Positions 9,103-19,497 are shown, numbered from the stretch's first letter. The stretch: 64,000 nucleotides of DNA from Escallonia rubra (GCA_033065855.1 JAVXUO010002108.1:124001-188000); one strand, 5' to 3'. The notes: generated by a model not told the origin, from the sequence alone. A program made the numbers and translations.

Positions 9103-10800
9103 ATGGATTTTAATCCTAGACCAGAAGATCCCTTCGTATTGTATGACCAAGCAAACCATATCAGTACGCTCATATGGGATGGTAATGTAAGATACTTATT
9201 TTATCAATTTTTTTATTCTCACGAACATTGTACACCGATAGCTTTGCTTAAATTGTATTTATTTATTCGTAGGAAAGAGCACTTTTCAATACAGTAGAGG
9301 TATCCGATAATTTCAAATTGTGGAAATTGAACAAATACCAGAAAAGATTATTGCGTGGAATTGAGTTTGGGATTTTCACGCATGGGCATATCTTTCAACA
9401 CCTTGACCGGCACTTAATAGGTGCCCTTGTTGAAAGGTGGAGAAATGAAATGAATATGTTTCACTTCCTGCTCAGAGAGATGACAATTACCCTAAAAGAT
9501 GTAGGGTTCTTAGGGTTACCGGTGACGGGGCGGCCGATAATAGCTCCTCCGTCGGAAGCAACGAATAAGAGAACCGCTAGCGACTTCTTTACTTCGATAC
9601 CCCAGGATCAATTTAGCACTGCTGGTATCAAGTTGAAGTGGTTGTTAGATACCTACAAGGTTTTGCCGGATAACTACACTGATCAGATGCTTGTGCTGTA
9701 CACACAAGCTTTCCTCTTGTGGGTGATGGGGGCAATTATATTCCCAACGACATCGAAGAATATGGTCAGCGTCAAATATTTACCGTTGTTGGGTAACCTG
9801 CTGGAGGTTGGGGATTATTCTTGGGGTGCAGTAACTCTTACGTACCTGTACCGAGCATTGCACAAGGCAACGAGACCCGACTCCAAGGCTATATGTGCAT
9901 GTCTCTCACTTCTGTAGGTATATTATATAAATCTTGATTACGTTATCGATATTTCTTTATTAGTCGGTTGACAATAAATTTTGACGTTCCGGTAATATAA
10001 TTTGTCTTTGTCCTCAGGTGTGGTCTTATGAACACTTTGCTCCCGGCGCACCCAAGCGTAGGGACATAACCGATTATGTGTGACCTCGATTGTGCGCTTG
10101 GGAGTACAGCTGGAAAGAGAGCCACTACCCGAGGAGAGACGATCCCCATAATAACATTACCTACTATCGAGGGAAGTTCGACTCGCTATCTCCGGGCCAA
10201 ATGCATTGGGCACCGTACAGATGTCTGGCGCGACGGGTGGGAGAGTCGTTCGTCTTCACGCTCTCCGAGCAATGCGCCATTTTGATTGCCTGCAGGGGTT
10301 GCTAGCCGATGCCCCCAGATATGAGGGTTAACAGGAACTCACCGGGTGTCGGACGGTTTGGCAAGGTGAATGCGCACGAATTGTGCACGGCAGAAATAGA
10401 GGTTTGGAGTTCTTGGTAGGACACACTGGCGGCCATTGTGTCAGAGCCTGACCCTGTGATCAGCACTGAATAGTACAATGAGTGGTACTACCGCATCACC
10501 CGGCAGAGAGTAGCCCCAATAAGGTTTGAACGCGGGGAGAAGCATCACCCTGGGGGTCAGATCGATGAGCATATCGAACGCGATCTGGTAAGTTGCCCAA
10601 CAAGTGCTTTTAATTGAATTTGATGATTTTAAGTTGGTGTTTGAAGTTACTTATTTATTATCTCTTTGGGGATGTAGGTTAATGCCTCGCTCGCCTTCTT
10701 CCAAAAGTTGAGCGAGCGGAGGGATCTGGTGGATGCAATGGGTGAAGAGCTTTGCCAACAGGCTGATGCGTTGGCATTTGGCTGCGGGAATTTTTTACGC
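9103..10800 (+). pseudogene. Plant mobile domain (MAIN-like) protein relic
   Basis: The plant mobile domain (PMD, aminotransferase-like; PF10536) occurs in MAIN/MAIL proteins and in transposons; its biochemical role is unsettled, though nuclear silencing functions are known. Exon 1 (9,103-9,186) reads MDFNPRPEDPFVLYDQANHI; GT-AG introns lie at 9,187-9,272, 9,918-10,017 and 10,588-10,677. Exon 2 has the domain core: HLIGALVERWR, FHFLLREMTITLKDVGFLGL and LTYLYRALHKATR. Exon 3 continues VWSYEHFAPGAPKRRD ... WEYSWKE ... LSPGQMHWAPYR. The end is EYNEWYYRITRQRV, then FFQKLSERRDLVDAMGEEL. Damage: TAG at 9,915-9,917 at the splice edge where Gln is expected, TGA at 10,081-10,083, TAG at 10,303, and further stops and shifts after 10,300. 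The ATG was chosen because the mobile domain starts directly after it. Confidence 0.8.
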
Positions 10801-11330
10801 CAAACATCGGGATAGCCTTCGGGCGTCAGCCTGGGAATGGGTTATCCGGGGTGGCAACCCTTTAGGTGAGTGAGGGATACAGTGATCCCTCGGGACAGAC
10901 TTCAGGGGTGAGCCAGGGATACGGTGGCCCTCTGTACCAAGAATGGGTGGTGATTGGGGACCGCCAAGCACCATGGGACAGGCTCAAGCACCATGGGAAG
11001 AATACAGTGCGCCCTCGTTCTCTTTGCTTCCGAACTCGGAACCCCAACCCCTCTCTCAGAGTCAAGTCACGCACAACTGGGGTTTCAGAAACATCAGTCT
11101 ACCCGGGACACTGCCCATTGTCCCGTGGGCGGGACCATCTGTTGCCCCCGGAGGGCAATATCCCCCGGTCGACCCCCCCCCCCGAAAAAGGGCAATATCC
11201 CCTGGTCGTCCCCCCCCCGAAGGAGGGCAATATTTCTCGGTCGACCCCCGAGGGCAATATCGCAAAGGGCATCCATTGAAGCCCCAAAAGCCGCATAAAC
11301 GCCAACTAATCCGAGAGCGTTATTTTAATG
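10800..11330 (+). pseudogene. Low-complexity linker between PMD and ULP1 regions, with short minisatellite
   Basis: Open in shifting frames and rich in Gly, Pro, Gln and Tyr: EGYSDPSGQTSGVSQGYGG, then PSFSLLPNSEPQPLSQSQV in another frame. At 11,153-11,265 a repeat with GGGCAATATC and GGTCGACCCC words occurs four times at 28-37 bp spacing, with long C-runs. Reading must change frame twice to join PMD to ULP1, so the linker has slipped, plausibly in the C-runs. No start codon with good context separates the two domains, which supports a fused gene. Confidence 0.5.
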
Positions 11331-12210
11331 GGGGCCCCCGAGACAAAGCGTCGTATAGTGTGGATCACCTGAATGGGTTGGATTACTGTTGCTCGTGGGG
11401 AGAAATGGCCTCGCTATCTCCGGGGGATTGGTTAGACAACGGTGTCATCTCGACCTACATGGAGATTCTGAAGCAAAGGGGTTGGGAACGGCTGAACGAG
11501 TATCCGCATGTTTTTATGGTTGATGCTTTTTTTCATAGCCTCCTAGTATCTGAATGGAGTGAGTGGGTTGATATAAGGGGGAAGAAAAAGTTAAGAGAGT
11601 GGAGGCCATCCGCTAACCTACGAGCGTATCGTACTAGGGATAGTCCAACGAGCGCAAGAGTTGCCAACGTGTTTCTAATCCCATTTTTAGGGGAAAGCCA
11701 CTGGTACTTGGTTTGCTATGAACTAAAACATAAAATCATATCAGTCATCGACAGTCTCCACGATGATACCATCAAGATGCCTGTGTTGCGGATGTACAAA
11801 GCCCAGTTGGATGTTATGGTAATCTTACGATTGTTGTTTAATGCTTATTGTAACTTGCCAATTGTAAATGTTAACTCGTGTCTTACGCCGTTTTCTGTTT
11901 CTCGCAGAATCTATTTTGTGACATGGTCCACTCTATCCGTGATGGTTCCGTACCGGCGCGGCCAAAGCTCAAATTCTGATTGAAGAAGAGGAGGACCGAG
12001 CAACATAATACTTTGGACTGCGGCGTCTTCGTCTACATGTACATGGATTACATTTGTCGGTCTGAGAGCCTCAAGGTGGCCGTCTGGAGTGAAGAATGCG
12101 TAGAAGGCTTTAGATATAGGATAGCTTGGCAAATTATGAAAGGCCGGCCTAGAGCGATTAGGTTTATTGAAAATCCGTCTAATGAAGACAATCCGGCTCA
12201 AGATGAGTGA
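11331..12210 (+). pseudogene. ULP1-like C48 cysteine protease domain relic
   Basis: Ulp1 (C48) proteases cut SUMO-like modifiers; copies in plant transposons have no proven substrate. Two exons are joined by a GT-AG intron (11,819-11,907, phase 0). Exon 1 contains LSPGDWLDNGVISTYMEIL, VFMVDAFFHSLL, VFLIPFLGESHWYLVCYEL and ISVIDSLHDD. Exon 2 contains QHNTLDCGVFVYMYMDYI and ends with TGA at 12,208-12,210. The catalytic set is visible: His at 11,699, Asp at 11,750, Gln at 12,001 and Cys at 12,019. An in-frame TGA at 11,977-11,979 breaks exon 2, so the copy is dead even though the active-site residues survive. It follows the PMD region on the same strand without a clear promoter of its own. Confidence 0.85.
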
Positions 12211-12483
12211 GGACCATTGTAACATTCGAATCAATCTTTAATAAATCTTGATTATTTTTATGAAAGGTGTCATTGATTTGATTTGTGTTGAGATTAGTTT
12301 ATTTGTGTTGAAGATGATTGATTTGACTGATTTGTGTTGAAATCAGATGACATTTGTTATGTGTTGATTTGATTAGATTTGCTTTGAGATAGCATTGTTT
12401 GTGTGATTTTTTTGCTCTCATTGAGAATGATTGAATGGTGGGAAACAAAATGGGGGTAAGTTCTATAAATTGTTTTTGATGCA

Positions 12484-13350
12484 CCGTCCGCTACATAGTG
12501 TAGTGGACAGTCATAGTCTAAGGAAAGAAGTTCAGAGTTACTGGTGCGTCGTCCGCCACACAGTGTAGCGGACGTGTAGAAAACAAAAAAAATTCTAAGT
12601 GTTGGAGTTTGGGGATTCTGCTGCGCTGTCCGCTACACAGTGTAGCGGACGTGTAGAAAACAAGAAATGTTCTAAGTGTTGGAGTTTGGAGTTACTGCTG
12701 CGTCATCCGCCACACAATGTAGCGGACGTGTGAAAAACAAAAAAAAAATTAAGTGTTGGAGTTTGGAGATTCATAGACCCAAAAATTTTCTAAGTGTTGA
12801 AGTTCAGGGTTACTGCTGCGCTGTCCGCCACACAGTGTAGCGGACGTGTAGAAAACAAAAAAATTTCTAAGTGTTGGAGTGTGAGATTCTGATGCGCCGT
12901 CCACTACACAATGTAGCGGATGTTTATAAACCCAAATTTTTTTTGGAGTTTAGGGAGTCTGCTACGCCGTCTACTACACAGTGTAGCGGACGTGTAGAAA
13001 ACAAGAATATTTCTAAGTGTTGGAGTTTGGAGATTCATAGACCCAAAAATTTTCTAATTGTTGAAGTTCAGAGTTACTGTTGCGCCATCTGCCACATAGT
13101 GTAGCGGACGTGTAGAAAACAAAAAAAATTCTAAGTGTTGGAGTTTAGAGATTCTGCTGCGCCGTCCGCTACATAATGTAGCGGACAGAGCACCACAAAT
13201 AAAAAAAGAGAAACTTAGATTTGATGGCTCTCAAAGGATTATTAGAAAAAATATTACAGCTCAAAAGATTATTAGAAAAAAAATTACAAAACAATTAAGT
13301 ATTGGAGTGTAGAGATTCTGCTGCGCCGTCCGCTACACAATGTAGCGGAC
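12484..13350. repeat. Array of ten 23-bp palindromes in an about 75-bp tandem unit
   Basis: Near-perfect palindromes (arms GTCCGCTACAC / GTGTAGCGGAC) begin near 12,486, 12,550, 12,628, 12,706, 12,823, 12,898, 12,969, 13,085, 13,163 and 13,326. Spacing is mostly 64-78 bp, sometimes 116 or 163 where a palindrome has been lost. Between them lies a repeated arm: GTGTAGAAAACAAAAAAA, TTCTAAGTGTTGGAGTTTGG, GATTCTGCTGCGCC. The right arm GTGTAGCGGAC is better conserved than the left. The array lies between the 3' ends of the ULP1 and transposase genes. Confidence 0.9.
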
Positions 13351-13470
13351 AGAGCATAACAAATAAAAAAAAAAGAGAAACTTAGATTTGATGGCTCTCA
13401 AAGGATTATTAGAAAAAACATTACAGGCTCTCAAAAGATTATTAAAAAAAATATTACAAAAACAATATTA
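13200..13470. repeat. Duplicated AAAGGATTATTAGAAAAA block
   Basis: AAACTTAGATTTGATGGCTC and CTCAAAGGATTATTAGAAAA occur at about 13,212 and again at 13,378, each directly after a palindrome, so the last two array units are longer than the rest. Confidence 0.7.
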
Positions 13471-13528
13471 GAAAAGTCAAACAGACTTGATGGCTTATGA
13501 AAGATTATTACAAGAAAAATTCATTAGA

Positions 13529-15790
13529 CTAAAGGTCCACTGTAGCTTCTTCTTCCTCATCTTCGGCGTCATCTTCTTCCTCGTCTTGCAAACCCCCTGG
13601 ACTTATCCCCAGTGCCTTGTAATGGTTCTGCTTGTCATGGTCGGTCATTTTGTTGCACAATGCACACCGTCTCGGCTTTTTAGGTTGAGTTGCTTGTTCA
13701 ATAGCGCTCTTCATATGCGTAGATCTCTTGTGGCCTTTCGTTTACGATATAATTGGATCCAAAGGCTGGATATCATTGTCATCTTCCTCCCCCGGCTCGT
13801 CATCTTTTGATTCTGTTGTAGGCTCAGTGTCAACCGCATTGCTGACTGAAGCTACTTCCAACTGGTCGACGATGGGATCTTGCTGCTGAGCTACCTCGAG
13901 GAGATGTTTATATTCGGCCATTGTAGCAGCACCTTTTACGGACAAACGGATGAACATTGTCACCAGATGATTATACCGCAAGGTCTCTGATTCTTCAAAG
14001 TCAGTATACGGGTGCTCCGGAAAGGCAATGGTACCGTGCAACCTGTTTGCACCTTTCGTCCACCGTGGCAGGACATATTTATCGGGGATTGTCCTGATAT
14101 TCTTCTGGGTGAAAAACCGCAGAATGTGTCTACACAGGATTTCATGGAACTCAAACTTCTTGCAAACACATGTCACCGAGTCCGTCAATGTGTCATGGCT
14201 CACCGTATAAATTTTGCGCAGCTTCTCAGGGACGAGATCATTCACGAGCGAATAAACATTGTACTCACGCGTAGAATTTTCTGCCACCTTATTTATAATG
14301 TATCGTCCCGATTTTTGCAATTCTACTTGGTATAGCATGAAGATCTCCTTCGTATAGACTTTGGCACCGTTCAGCTCCAGTGGGATCTCAAGCAACCTTC
14401 TCCTTTGTTTGTACGTGGTTGCAAAGTTTGCAGCCCTTCCTTTTACGAATAACGAGGCAACCAGTTTTTGTGCGGATGCGACGAAACTCTTCAAATTGGT
14501 AGGTGTACCCACATAACTATCGAACGTAGCATTCATAGATTCACTCATGCCCGTCGTTTTCATGCCAGCAGAAAAATACCTCCTCATGTAAATGCCAATC
14601 CATTGCTCTTTTAGCTCGTACAAGTGCTAGAGCCACTCATTGTCTTGCAATGAGTAATCCTCGACAAGCTTTTCCCACCTCTCCTTAAATTCCTCAATCG
14701 TTAACGACTTGTTAACGCACTTGTCAAAATCATGTTTAAAGTCTAGATACTTTGCATACACGTGATGCAGACGTTCAGGGTATTTCTTGCTTATGTGCAA
14801 AGTGCACAAGTTGTGTCGAGTGTCTGGGAAGATGGTAGAAATAGCCTTCTTCATTGCCAAATCTTGATCGGTGATGATAACTTTGGGTTCTTTGAAGTTC
14901 ATTACTTCCAGCCACGCCTTAAACAACCATACAAAAGAACCCTCGATCTCGTCCCTTAACAAGGCGAACCTGAACAAGATGGAGTGATAATGATGATTAA
15001 CGCCCGTGAAAGGAGTGAACGGCCTCGAGTACTTGTTGGTACGGTATGTGGTGTCGAAAGTCACGACATCCCCAAAATTCTTATAAGCTAGCCTCGAACG
15101 ACCATCGACCCAAAAAATTGTGTTAACTCGATGCTCGTCGTGAAGTTTATAATCGAAGGTAAACTGGGGTCCTCCATCTGCATCTGCTTCAATAGGCTCG
15201 TTGTGGATTGAGCATCATTGAGGTCATACGCGGCTCGTCTTTGGGTTCGGACAGCGTTACGAACTTCTGTCGTGTTAAAGTTTAGATTCTGAATTCCCCC
15301 CGCCTGTTCGGCAAGAACATTAATCATGTCGGTAGGTCCTAGCCGCGCATTGCTCATTGTATGAATCAGGCTCTTTGCGACCTTACCCATCTTCTTGTGT
15401 TGATGCATCTCACTCTCCTTAGAAGGGGTTACTAACGGGTGATTGTGTGCCAGTTCCAGGCTAGTAATATGCCAATGATCTTTCTTGGGTTTATGGCATA
15501 CGAACATCTTGACCTGGCAATTCGTGCGCGCAAAGCAGTCCCGTCTTCTATGGTAATATCATATTTCGTCATCACTGTCATCATTGCCTACGTGTGTCTC
15601 ATTTTGCAGTGGGTTTCTGCCCCTATGACACTCGTATAAGCGAGAGTATTTTTTTTGTTATGTTGCTTGTTCTTGTAGTCTTTATTCTAATGCCAAAACC
15701 AACCCTCAATGAATACGCTCGAAAACATTCTTCAGCTTCTTCCAATGTTTGAAATGTTCATCCTAGATACGGATCACTAGCATCTACGGG
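13529..15790 (-). pseudogene. FAR1/FHY3-like MULE transposase relic
   Basis: The DDE transposase that would cut and move the element; host FAR1/FHY3 transcription factors derive from this family. From the 5' end on the minus strand: a FAR1 DNA-binding domain (DASDPYLG, LEEAEECFRAYSLRVGFGIR near 15,700; HITSLELAHNHPL near 15,450); the MULE core with Asp in VTFDTTYRTNKYS (15,055), Asp in VIITDQDLAMKKA (14,869) and Glu in TTGMSESMNATF (14,541); a SWIM zinc finger with CVC at about 14,170 and CRH at about 14,130; and a C-terminal CALCNKMTDHDKQNH motif near 13,640. Breaks: stops near the start, a frameshift near 15,140, TAG at about 14,630 (between NEWL and HLYELKEQW) and TAA at about 13,743. It is convergent with the PMD-ULP1 gene. 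Confidence 0.85.
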
Positions 15791-16678
15791 GGTGTTGGAG
15801 CTCACACGAAATCAAACATTGTGAAACAAGACCTATGTAGAAATAGATTACGCTTAACTATCAAATGGCGTTTCTTGAATAACCGTCATGAATAGACCAA
15901 TTTAGGATGACAAATATACCAAACATAATCTCAAAAGTGTCTCCAATTTAACAATTATTAATTTATTGAATATATCAAATTAAAATTACTAAGATAAATA
16001 GACAAATTCATCAACAAACATAATCTCCAAAAATTTGAATTTAACTTCCATAAATTTTTTGAAGTTAACGAATTTCAAAAAATTCGAATTTAACTATAAT
16101 AGATTTGTTTGAAGTTAACAAATTAATTTCTTGAACATCACAAATTAAAACTACTTTGATGAATATAGTGATAAATCCCAAAGAAAACTATATATTCATC
16201 AAAAAAATATATATCTACTTTACCAAGTGTTCACCATTCACAAACTTACCTTGCTTGAGGGAAGCTTGAAGCAAGTGTTACTTGAAGCTTGAAGGGCGTT
16301 GAAAATGGATGCAAGTGAATCTCAAGGAGATGAAAATGCTAAAAAAGCTGAGAATTGATGGCAAGGAAAGTGGGTTCGTACCTACGTGGAGGTGCCACAA
16401 AGGCTGCAGTCCGAGTCAGATGCCAAGTATGTTGATGTGAGACACAGCAACGGTGGAACAAGGGCAGAGACCAAGGGCTTCCCAGACAGAGCTTAAGGGT
16501 GGCAGTGCTGTGAGGGCGATAGTCCAGGATGAATACACGACGACAGTCACAGTCCGATGCTTACGTCCAGAGTTACGGTCATGTATGTTTCTCTCTCTAG
16601 GATTCTAGAGTGAGAAAGTGAAAATATGTTCTGAAAATGTCCAACCTCCATGTTCTTGTTCAAATGAATTCTCAAGAC

Positions 16679-16688
16679 CTCTATTTAT
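16679..16688 (-). promoter_or_regulatory. Putative TATA box of the nested LTR
   Basis: CTATTTATAGAG on the plus strand reads CTCTATAAATAG on the minus strand. G-box-like ACACGTGGC at about 16,719 and TGACACGTCA at about 16,739 lie on its upstream side, a plausible stress-responsive promoter layout. If the surrounding block is not an LTR this could instead be the transposase promoter. Confidence 0.4.
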
Positions 16689-17091
16689 AGAGATTGAGAT
16701 GATGATGTCATTAACCGACACGTGGCGCCCCCCGGGAGTGACACGTCACCAAGGGGTCCAAGGGTACCGGTGCTCCACGGACTGTCGGATCGCATATTCA
16801 CCTGGCCTGCCCCGCACAGCATCGCTCTGTCTGTCTGGAAAGACTGGCTCCTACAGCGTCAGTGTGGCCAGAGAACCCCTTGATCTAGCCTCCAATCCAA
16901 GCCCTAGCAAAGTCCCACAGGCCTGGCAGCAGTGGGGAAGACCTGATGCCCAACTGCCAGGTGAACTAGGCGCGATGCCCTCCGAAGACCTACTCCCGTC
17001 TCGGAGTGACCCGGGGGTCATAGTCCCTAGGGGTGCCGACGCAAGCCCCCAGTGCCAGAGCACGTAGGCCAGTCACGCAGGCACCCTGACG

Positions 17092-18125
17092 GAAATAGTG
17101 TCCCGGAGGAGTCGCCTATTCCGTAGGCCGAGGTAGCATCCCGAAATAGCCATCTACCTGGCCGGCCAAGGTAGCATCCCGGAGGAGCCATCTACCTGGC
17201 AGAATGGGAGTCTTCCTGTCGGAGCACTTGGATCTCCCTGGCAGAGATAGTGTCCCGGTGGAGTCGCCTATCCCCGCGTGTGAGTCCTTGTGCTGGAGCA
17301 CTCGAAGCGCGTCAAGGTAGCATCCCGAGGAGCCGTCTACCCGACTGGCCGAGGTTGTATCCCGGAGGAGCCGTCTACTTGGCGAAAGGGGATTTGAAGA
17401 ACTCTCTGGCAGAGATAGTGTCCCGGAGGAGTCGCCTATCCCCGCGGGTGCGTCCTTGTGCTGAAGCACTCGAAGCGCGTCAAGGTAGCATCCCGGAAGA
17501 GCCGTCTACCCGACTCGCCGAGGTAGCATCCCGGATGAGCCGTCTACCTGGCAGAAGGGGAGTCGAAAAGCTCCCTAGCGGAGATAGTGTCCCGGAGGAG
17601 TCGCATATCCCCGCGGGTGAGTCCTTGTGCCGGAGCACTCAGAGCGCGTCAAGGTAGCATCCCGGAGGAGCCGTCTACCCGACTGGCCGAGGTAACATCC
17701 CGGAGGAGCCATCTACCTGGCGGAAGGGGAGTTGAAGAGCTCCCTGGCGGAGATAGTGTCCCGGAGGAGTCGCATATCCCCGCGGGTGAGTCCTTGTGCT
17801 GGAGCACTCGGAGCGCGTCAAAGTAGCATCCCGGAGGAGCCGTCTACCCGACTGGCCGAGGTAGCATCCCGGAGGAGCCGTCTACCTGGCGGAAGGGGAG
17901 TTGAAGAGCTCTCTGGCAGAGATAGTGTCCCGGAGGAGTCGCCTATCCCCGCAGGTGAGTCCTTGTGCTGGAGCATTCGGAGCGCGTCAAGGTAGCATCC
18001 CGGAGGAGCCGTCTACCCGACTGGCCGAGGTAGCATCCCGGAGGAGCCATCTACCTGGCGGAAGGGGAGTTGAGGAGCTCCCTGGCGGAGATAGTGTCCC
18101 GGAGGAGTTGCCTATCCCCGCACGA
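17092..18125. repeat. 169-bp tandem repeat, about six units
   Basis: GAGATAGTGTCCCGGAGGAG starts at 17,244, 17,412, 17,581, 17,750, 17,919 and 18,088: spacing 168, 169, 169, 169, 169. A diverged GAAATAGTGTCCCGG starts at 17,093. Each unit holds two copies of a subrepeat GTAGCATCCCGGAGGAGCC. Since 169 is not a multiple of three, the open frames across it are not conserved coding sequence. Confidence 0.95.
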
Positions 18126-18199
18126 TGTTGCACACTCCGTAGAGTGGGTCGAAGCATGTTCCACGACCAAGGCAAGGTGCGCATGGTGTGGTGAATGAG

Positions 18200-18535
18200 T
18201 GTGGTGCCCGGGGGGCATGTAACATGATTGTGGCGCATGGGCGCGATGAAGTGAGTATGGTGCCGGGGGCACGGTAGTATGATAGAGAGCCTGGGGGCAC
18301 GGCTGTATCAGCGGCGCGGCGCACGGGCACGGCGGAGTGTTGAAGTGCGGCGCCCGGATGCCGGTGATATGGGTCGCGGAGTTGTGTCCAGGCGACGGGG
18401 TCGCGGAGTTGTGTCTGGGCGACGAGGGTCGCGGAGTTGTGTCCGGGCTACGTGGTCGCGGAGTTGTGTCCGGGCGACGGGGTTGCAAAGTTGTGTATGG
18501 TCCCTTAAAGAGAAGTGAAGGTGTTAAGTATGGAG
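18200..18535. repeat. GTCGCGGAGTTGTGTCCGGG minisatellite
   Basis: GTCGCGGAGTTGTGTC is repeated at about 18,373, 18,400, 18,428 and 18,455 with roughly 27-bp units. Upstream GTGGCGCATGGGCGCG words match the minisatellite at 60-690. Confidence 0.75.
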
Positions 18536-18539
18536 ACCA

Positions 18540-18790
18540 AAGGCCAACCCATAGTGGAAGTCCAAGGCCGACCCTTAGGGGGAGACCAAGGTCAACGCCA
18601 AGGAAAGGCCGAGGCCGACCCCCAAGGGGAAGCCGAGGCCGAGGCCGACCCCATAGGGAAGGCCAAGGCCAAGGCCGACCCCAAGGGGAAGGCCAAGGCT
18701 GAGGCCGACCCCATAAGGAAGGCCGAGGCCGACCCCATAGGGAAGGCCAAGGCCGAGGCCGACCCCAAGGGGAAGGCCAACGCCAACTTC
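18540..18790. repeat. GGCCGAGGCCGACCCCA tandem repeat
   Basis: Same repeat as 1,095-1,580, in units of 18-36 bp, supporting common descent of the two LTR copies. Confidence 0.8.
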
Positions 18791-19189
18791 CTTGGGCAAG
18801 TGCCATGGTGCGCCGATGGGCGACATGCGAAGTGCGACGGTCAAAGTGTCATGAGGCTTTGCGCGAAATGAGCTTCTGAGTGACGAAGTAATGTAACGAA
18901 ATTAAGAAGTGCACGTGACTTGAGCGTGCATGCTTTGACCGGTTGTGAGCATTGAAAATGAATGTTGCTTGTGTGGATGTGTCATGAAAAATAGGACCCC
19001 AGTGGGCCTTTGGGTGCAACCAGAATAGGTTGGGAACAAGAATTAGAGAACTTTTGAGTATAGGTGCAATACTGTCCGCGATACTGTATGGCGGACAGTA
19101 TTGGAGACAGCCCTGACAGGTGCAGAAATAAACGTACAGAAATTAAGCGTCGTGTATTAGTCGTGTCAGTAAAAAATTCATCTGTTACA

Positions 19190-19473
19190 CAGTGTCGCTG
19201 ACAACTTTTTGACTGACGATTGTCAGTTGCCTGTCAGTTGTCCGCTACACTGTGTAGCGGACGAGATGGGAGGGGCAATCTCGTAAAAAATCATGTCTGC
19301 GAGACAGTGTTGCGGACGTTTGACAGCTTTTGAAAAAAAAAGATCTGGATTGTCCATCCTGAAGGATGGACAACCCATATCTTTTTTTGCTAGATCGTGC
19401 TAGCAAAATCTCCTTTTTTGTCGGATCGCGCTAGCAAAATCCTATTTTACTAGCGCTATCAACAGATCAGCTC
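19190..19473 (-). repeat. Right terminal inverted repeat of the MULE
   Basis: Complement of 8,174-8,430. Contains one palindrome near 19,240 (central base T), a GTCTGCGAGACAGTGTTGCGGAC-like hairpin split by changes near 19,293, and a TTGTCCATCC / GGATGGACAA hairpin at about 19,348. Further diverged palindromes occur inward near 19,074 and 19,190. Confidence 0.85.
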
Positions 19474-19497
19474 ACACACACACACACACACACACAT

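Larger units (their letters stand above)
15793..19001 (-). mobile_element. Probable nested LTR (about 3.2 kb) with tandem-repeat U3
   Basis: Plus-strand ends are TGTTGGAGCT and GGACCCCA (TG...CA). The block starts where transposase coding resemblance stops. Flanking pentamers GGGGG and GTGGG match at 4 of 5, a weak target duplication. On the minus strand a TATAAATAG box lies at about 16,680 with a leader containing CTCTAGAATCCTAGAGAGAG, as in many plant gypsy (Tat/Ogre-like) LTRs. The upstream side holds the 169-bp tandem repeat. The GGACCCC end is shared with copy A at 1-1,807. The alternative is that it belongs to the MULE itself and that the TATA box drives the transposase. Confidence 0.45.
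8174..19473. mobile_element. Large Mutator-like element carrying PMD, ULP1 and FAR1-type transposase genes
   Basis: Bounded by long terminal inverted repeats whose outer ends are GAGCTGATC (8,174) and GATCAGCTC (19,473). Inside are, on the plus strand, PMD then ULP1 coding relics (9,103-12,210); then a palindrome array (12,484-13,350); then, on the minus strand, a FAR1/MULE transposase relic (13,529-15,790). About 3.2 kb of the interior (15,793-19,001) appears to be a nested LTR, so the original element was about 8.1 kb. Known families: MULEs carry a DDE transposase with SWIM zinc finger, and some capture ULP1 proteases or mobile-domain genes. All three coding regions contain stops or frameshifts, so this copy is inactive. 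No 9-bp TSD is visible because both borders lie in TA/CA microsatellites. Confidence 0.8.

Noticed and set aside
10862..11305. Several overlapping ORFs on both strands
   Set aside because: They arise from the GGGCAATATC minisatellite and C-runs in the PMD-ULP1 linker; only the frame leading into ULP1 is supported.
12484..13350. Regularly spaced palindromes resembling a CRISPR array
   Set aside because: The spacers are themselves repeats of one another, spacing varies, the genome is a plant, and the palindrome also occurs in the transposon ends. It is a tandem repeat within a MULE.
16679..16688. TATA box as the MULE transposase promoter
   Set aside because: Attractive because a GTAAGT-type donor follows on the minus strand near 16,250, but the block has LTR-like ends and a second copy without the transposase at 1-1,807, so it more likely belongs to the LTR. 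Not fully excluded.
17250..18194. Overlapping plus-strand ORFs with repeated EEPSTRLAEVASR
   Set aside because: Product of the 169-bp repeat, whose length is not a multiple of three, so each ORF is just one repeat re-read.
18051..18806. 251-codon minus-strand Pro/Arg/Trp-rich ORF
   Set aside because: Translation of minisatellites in the nested LTR; the parallel region at 1-1,807 does not preserve the frame.
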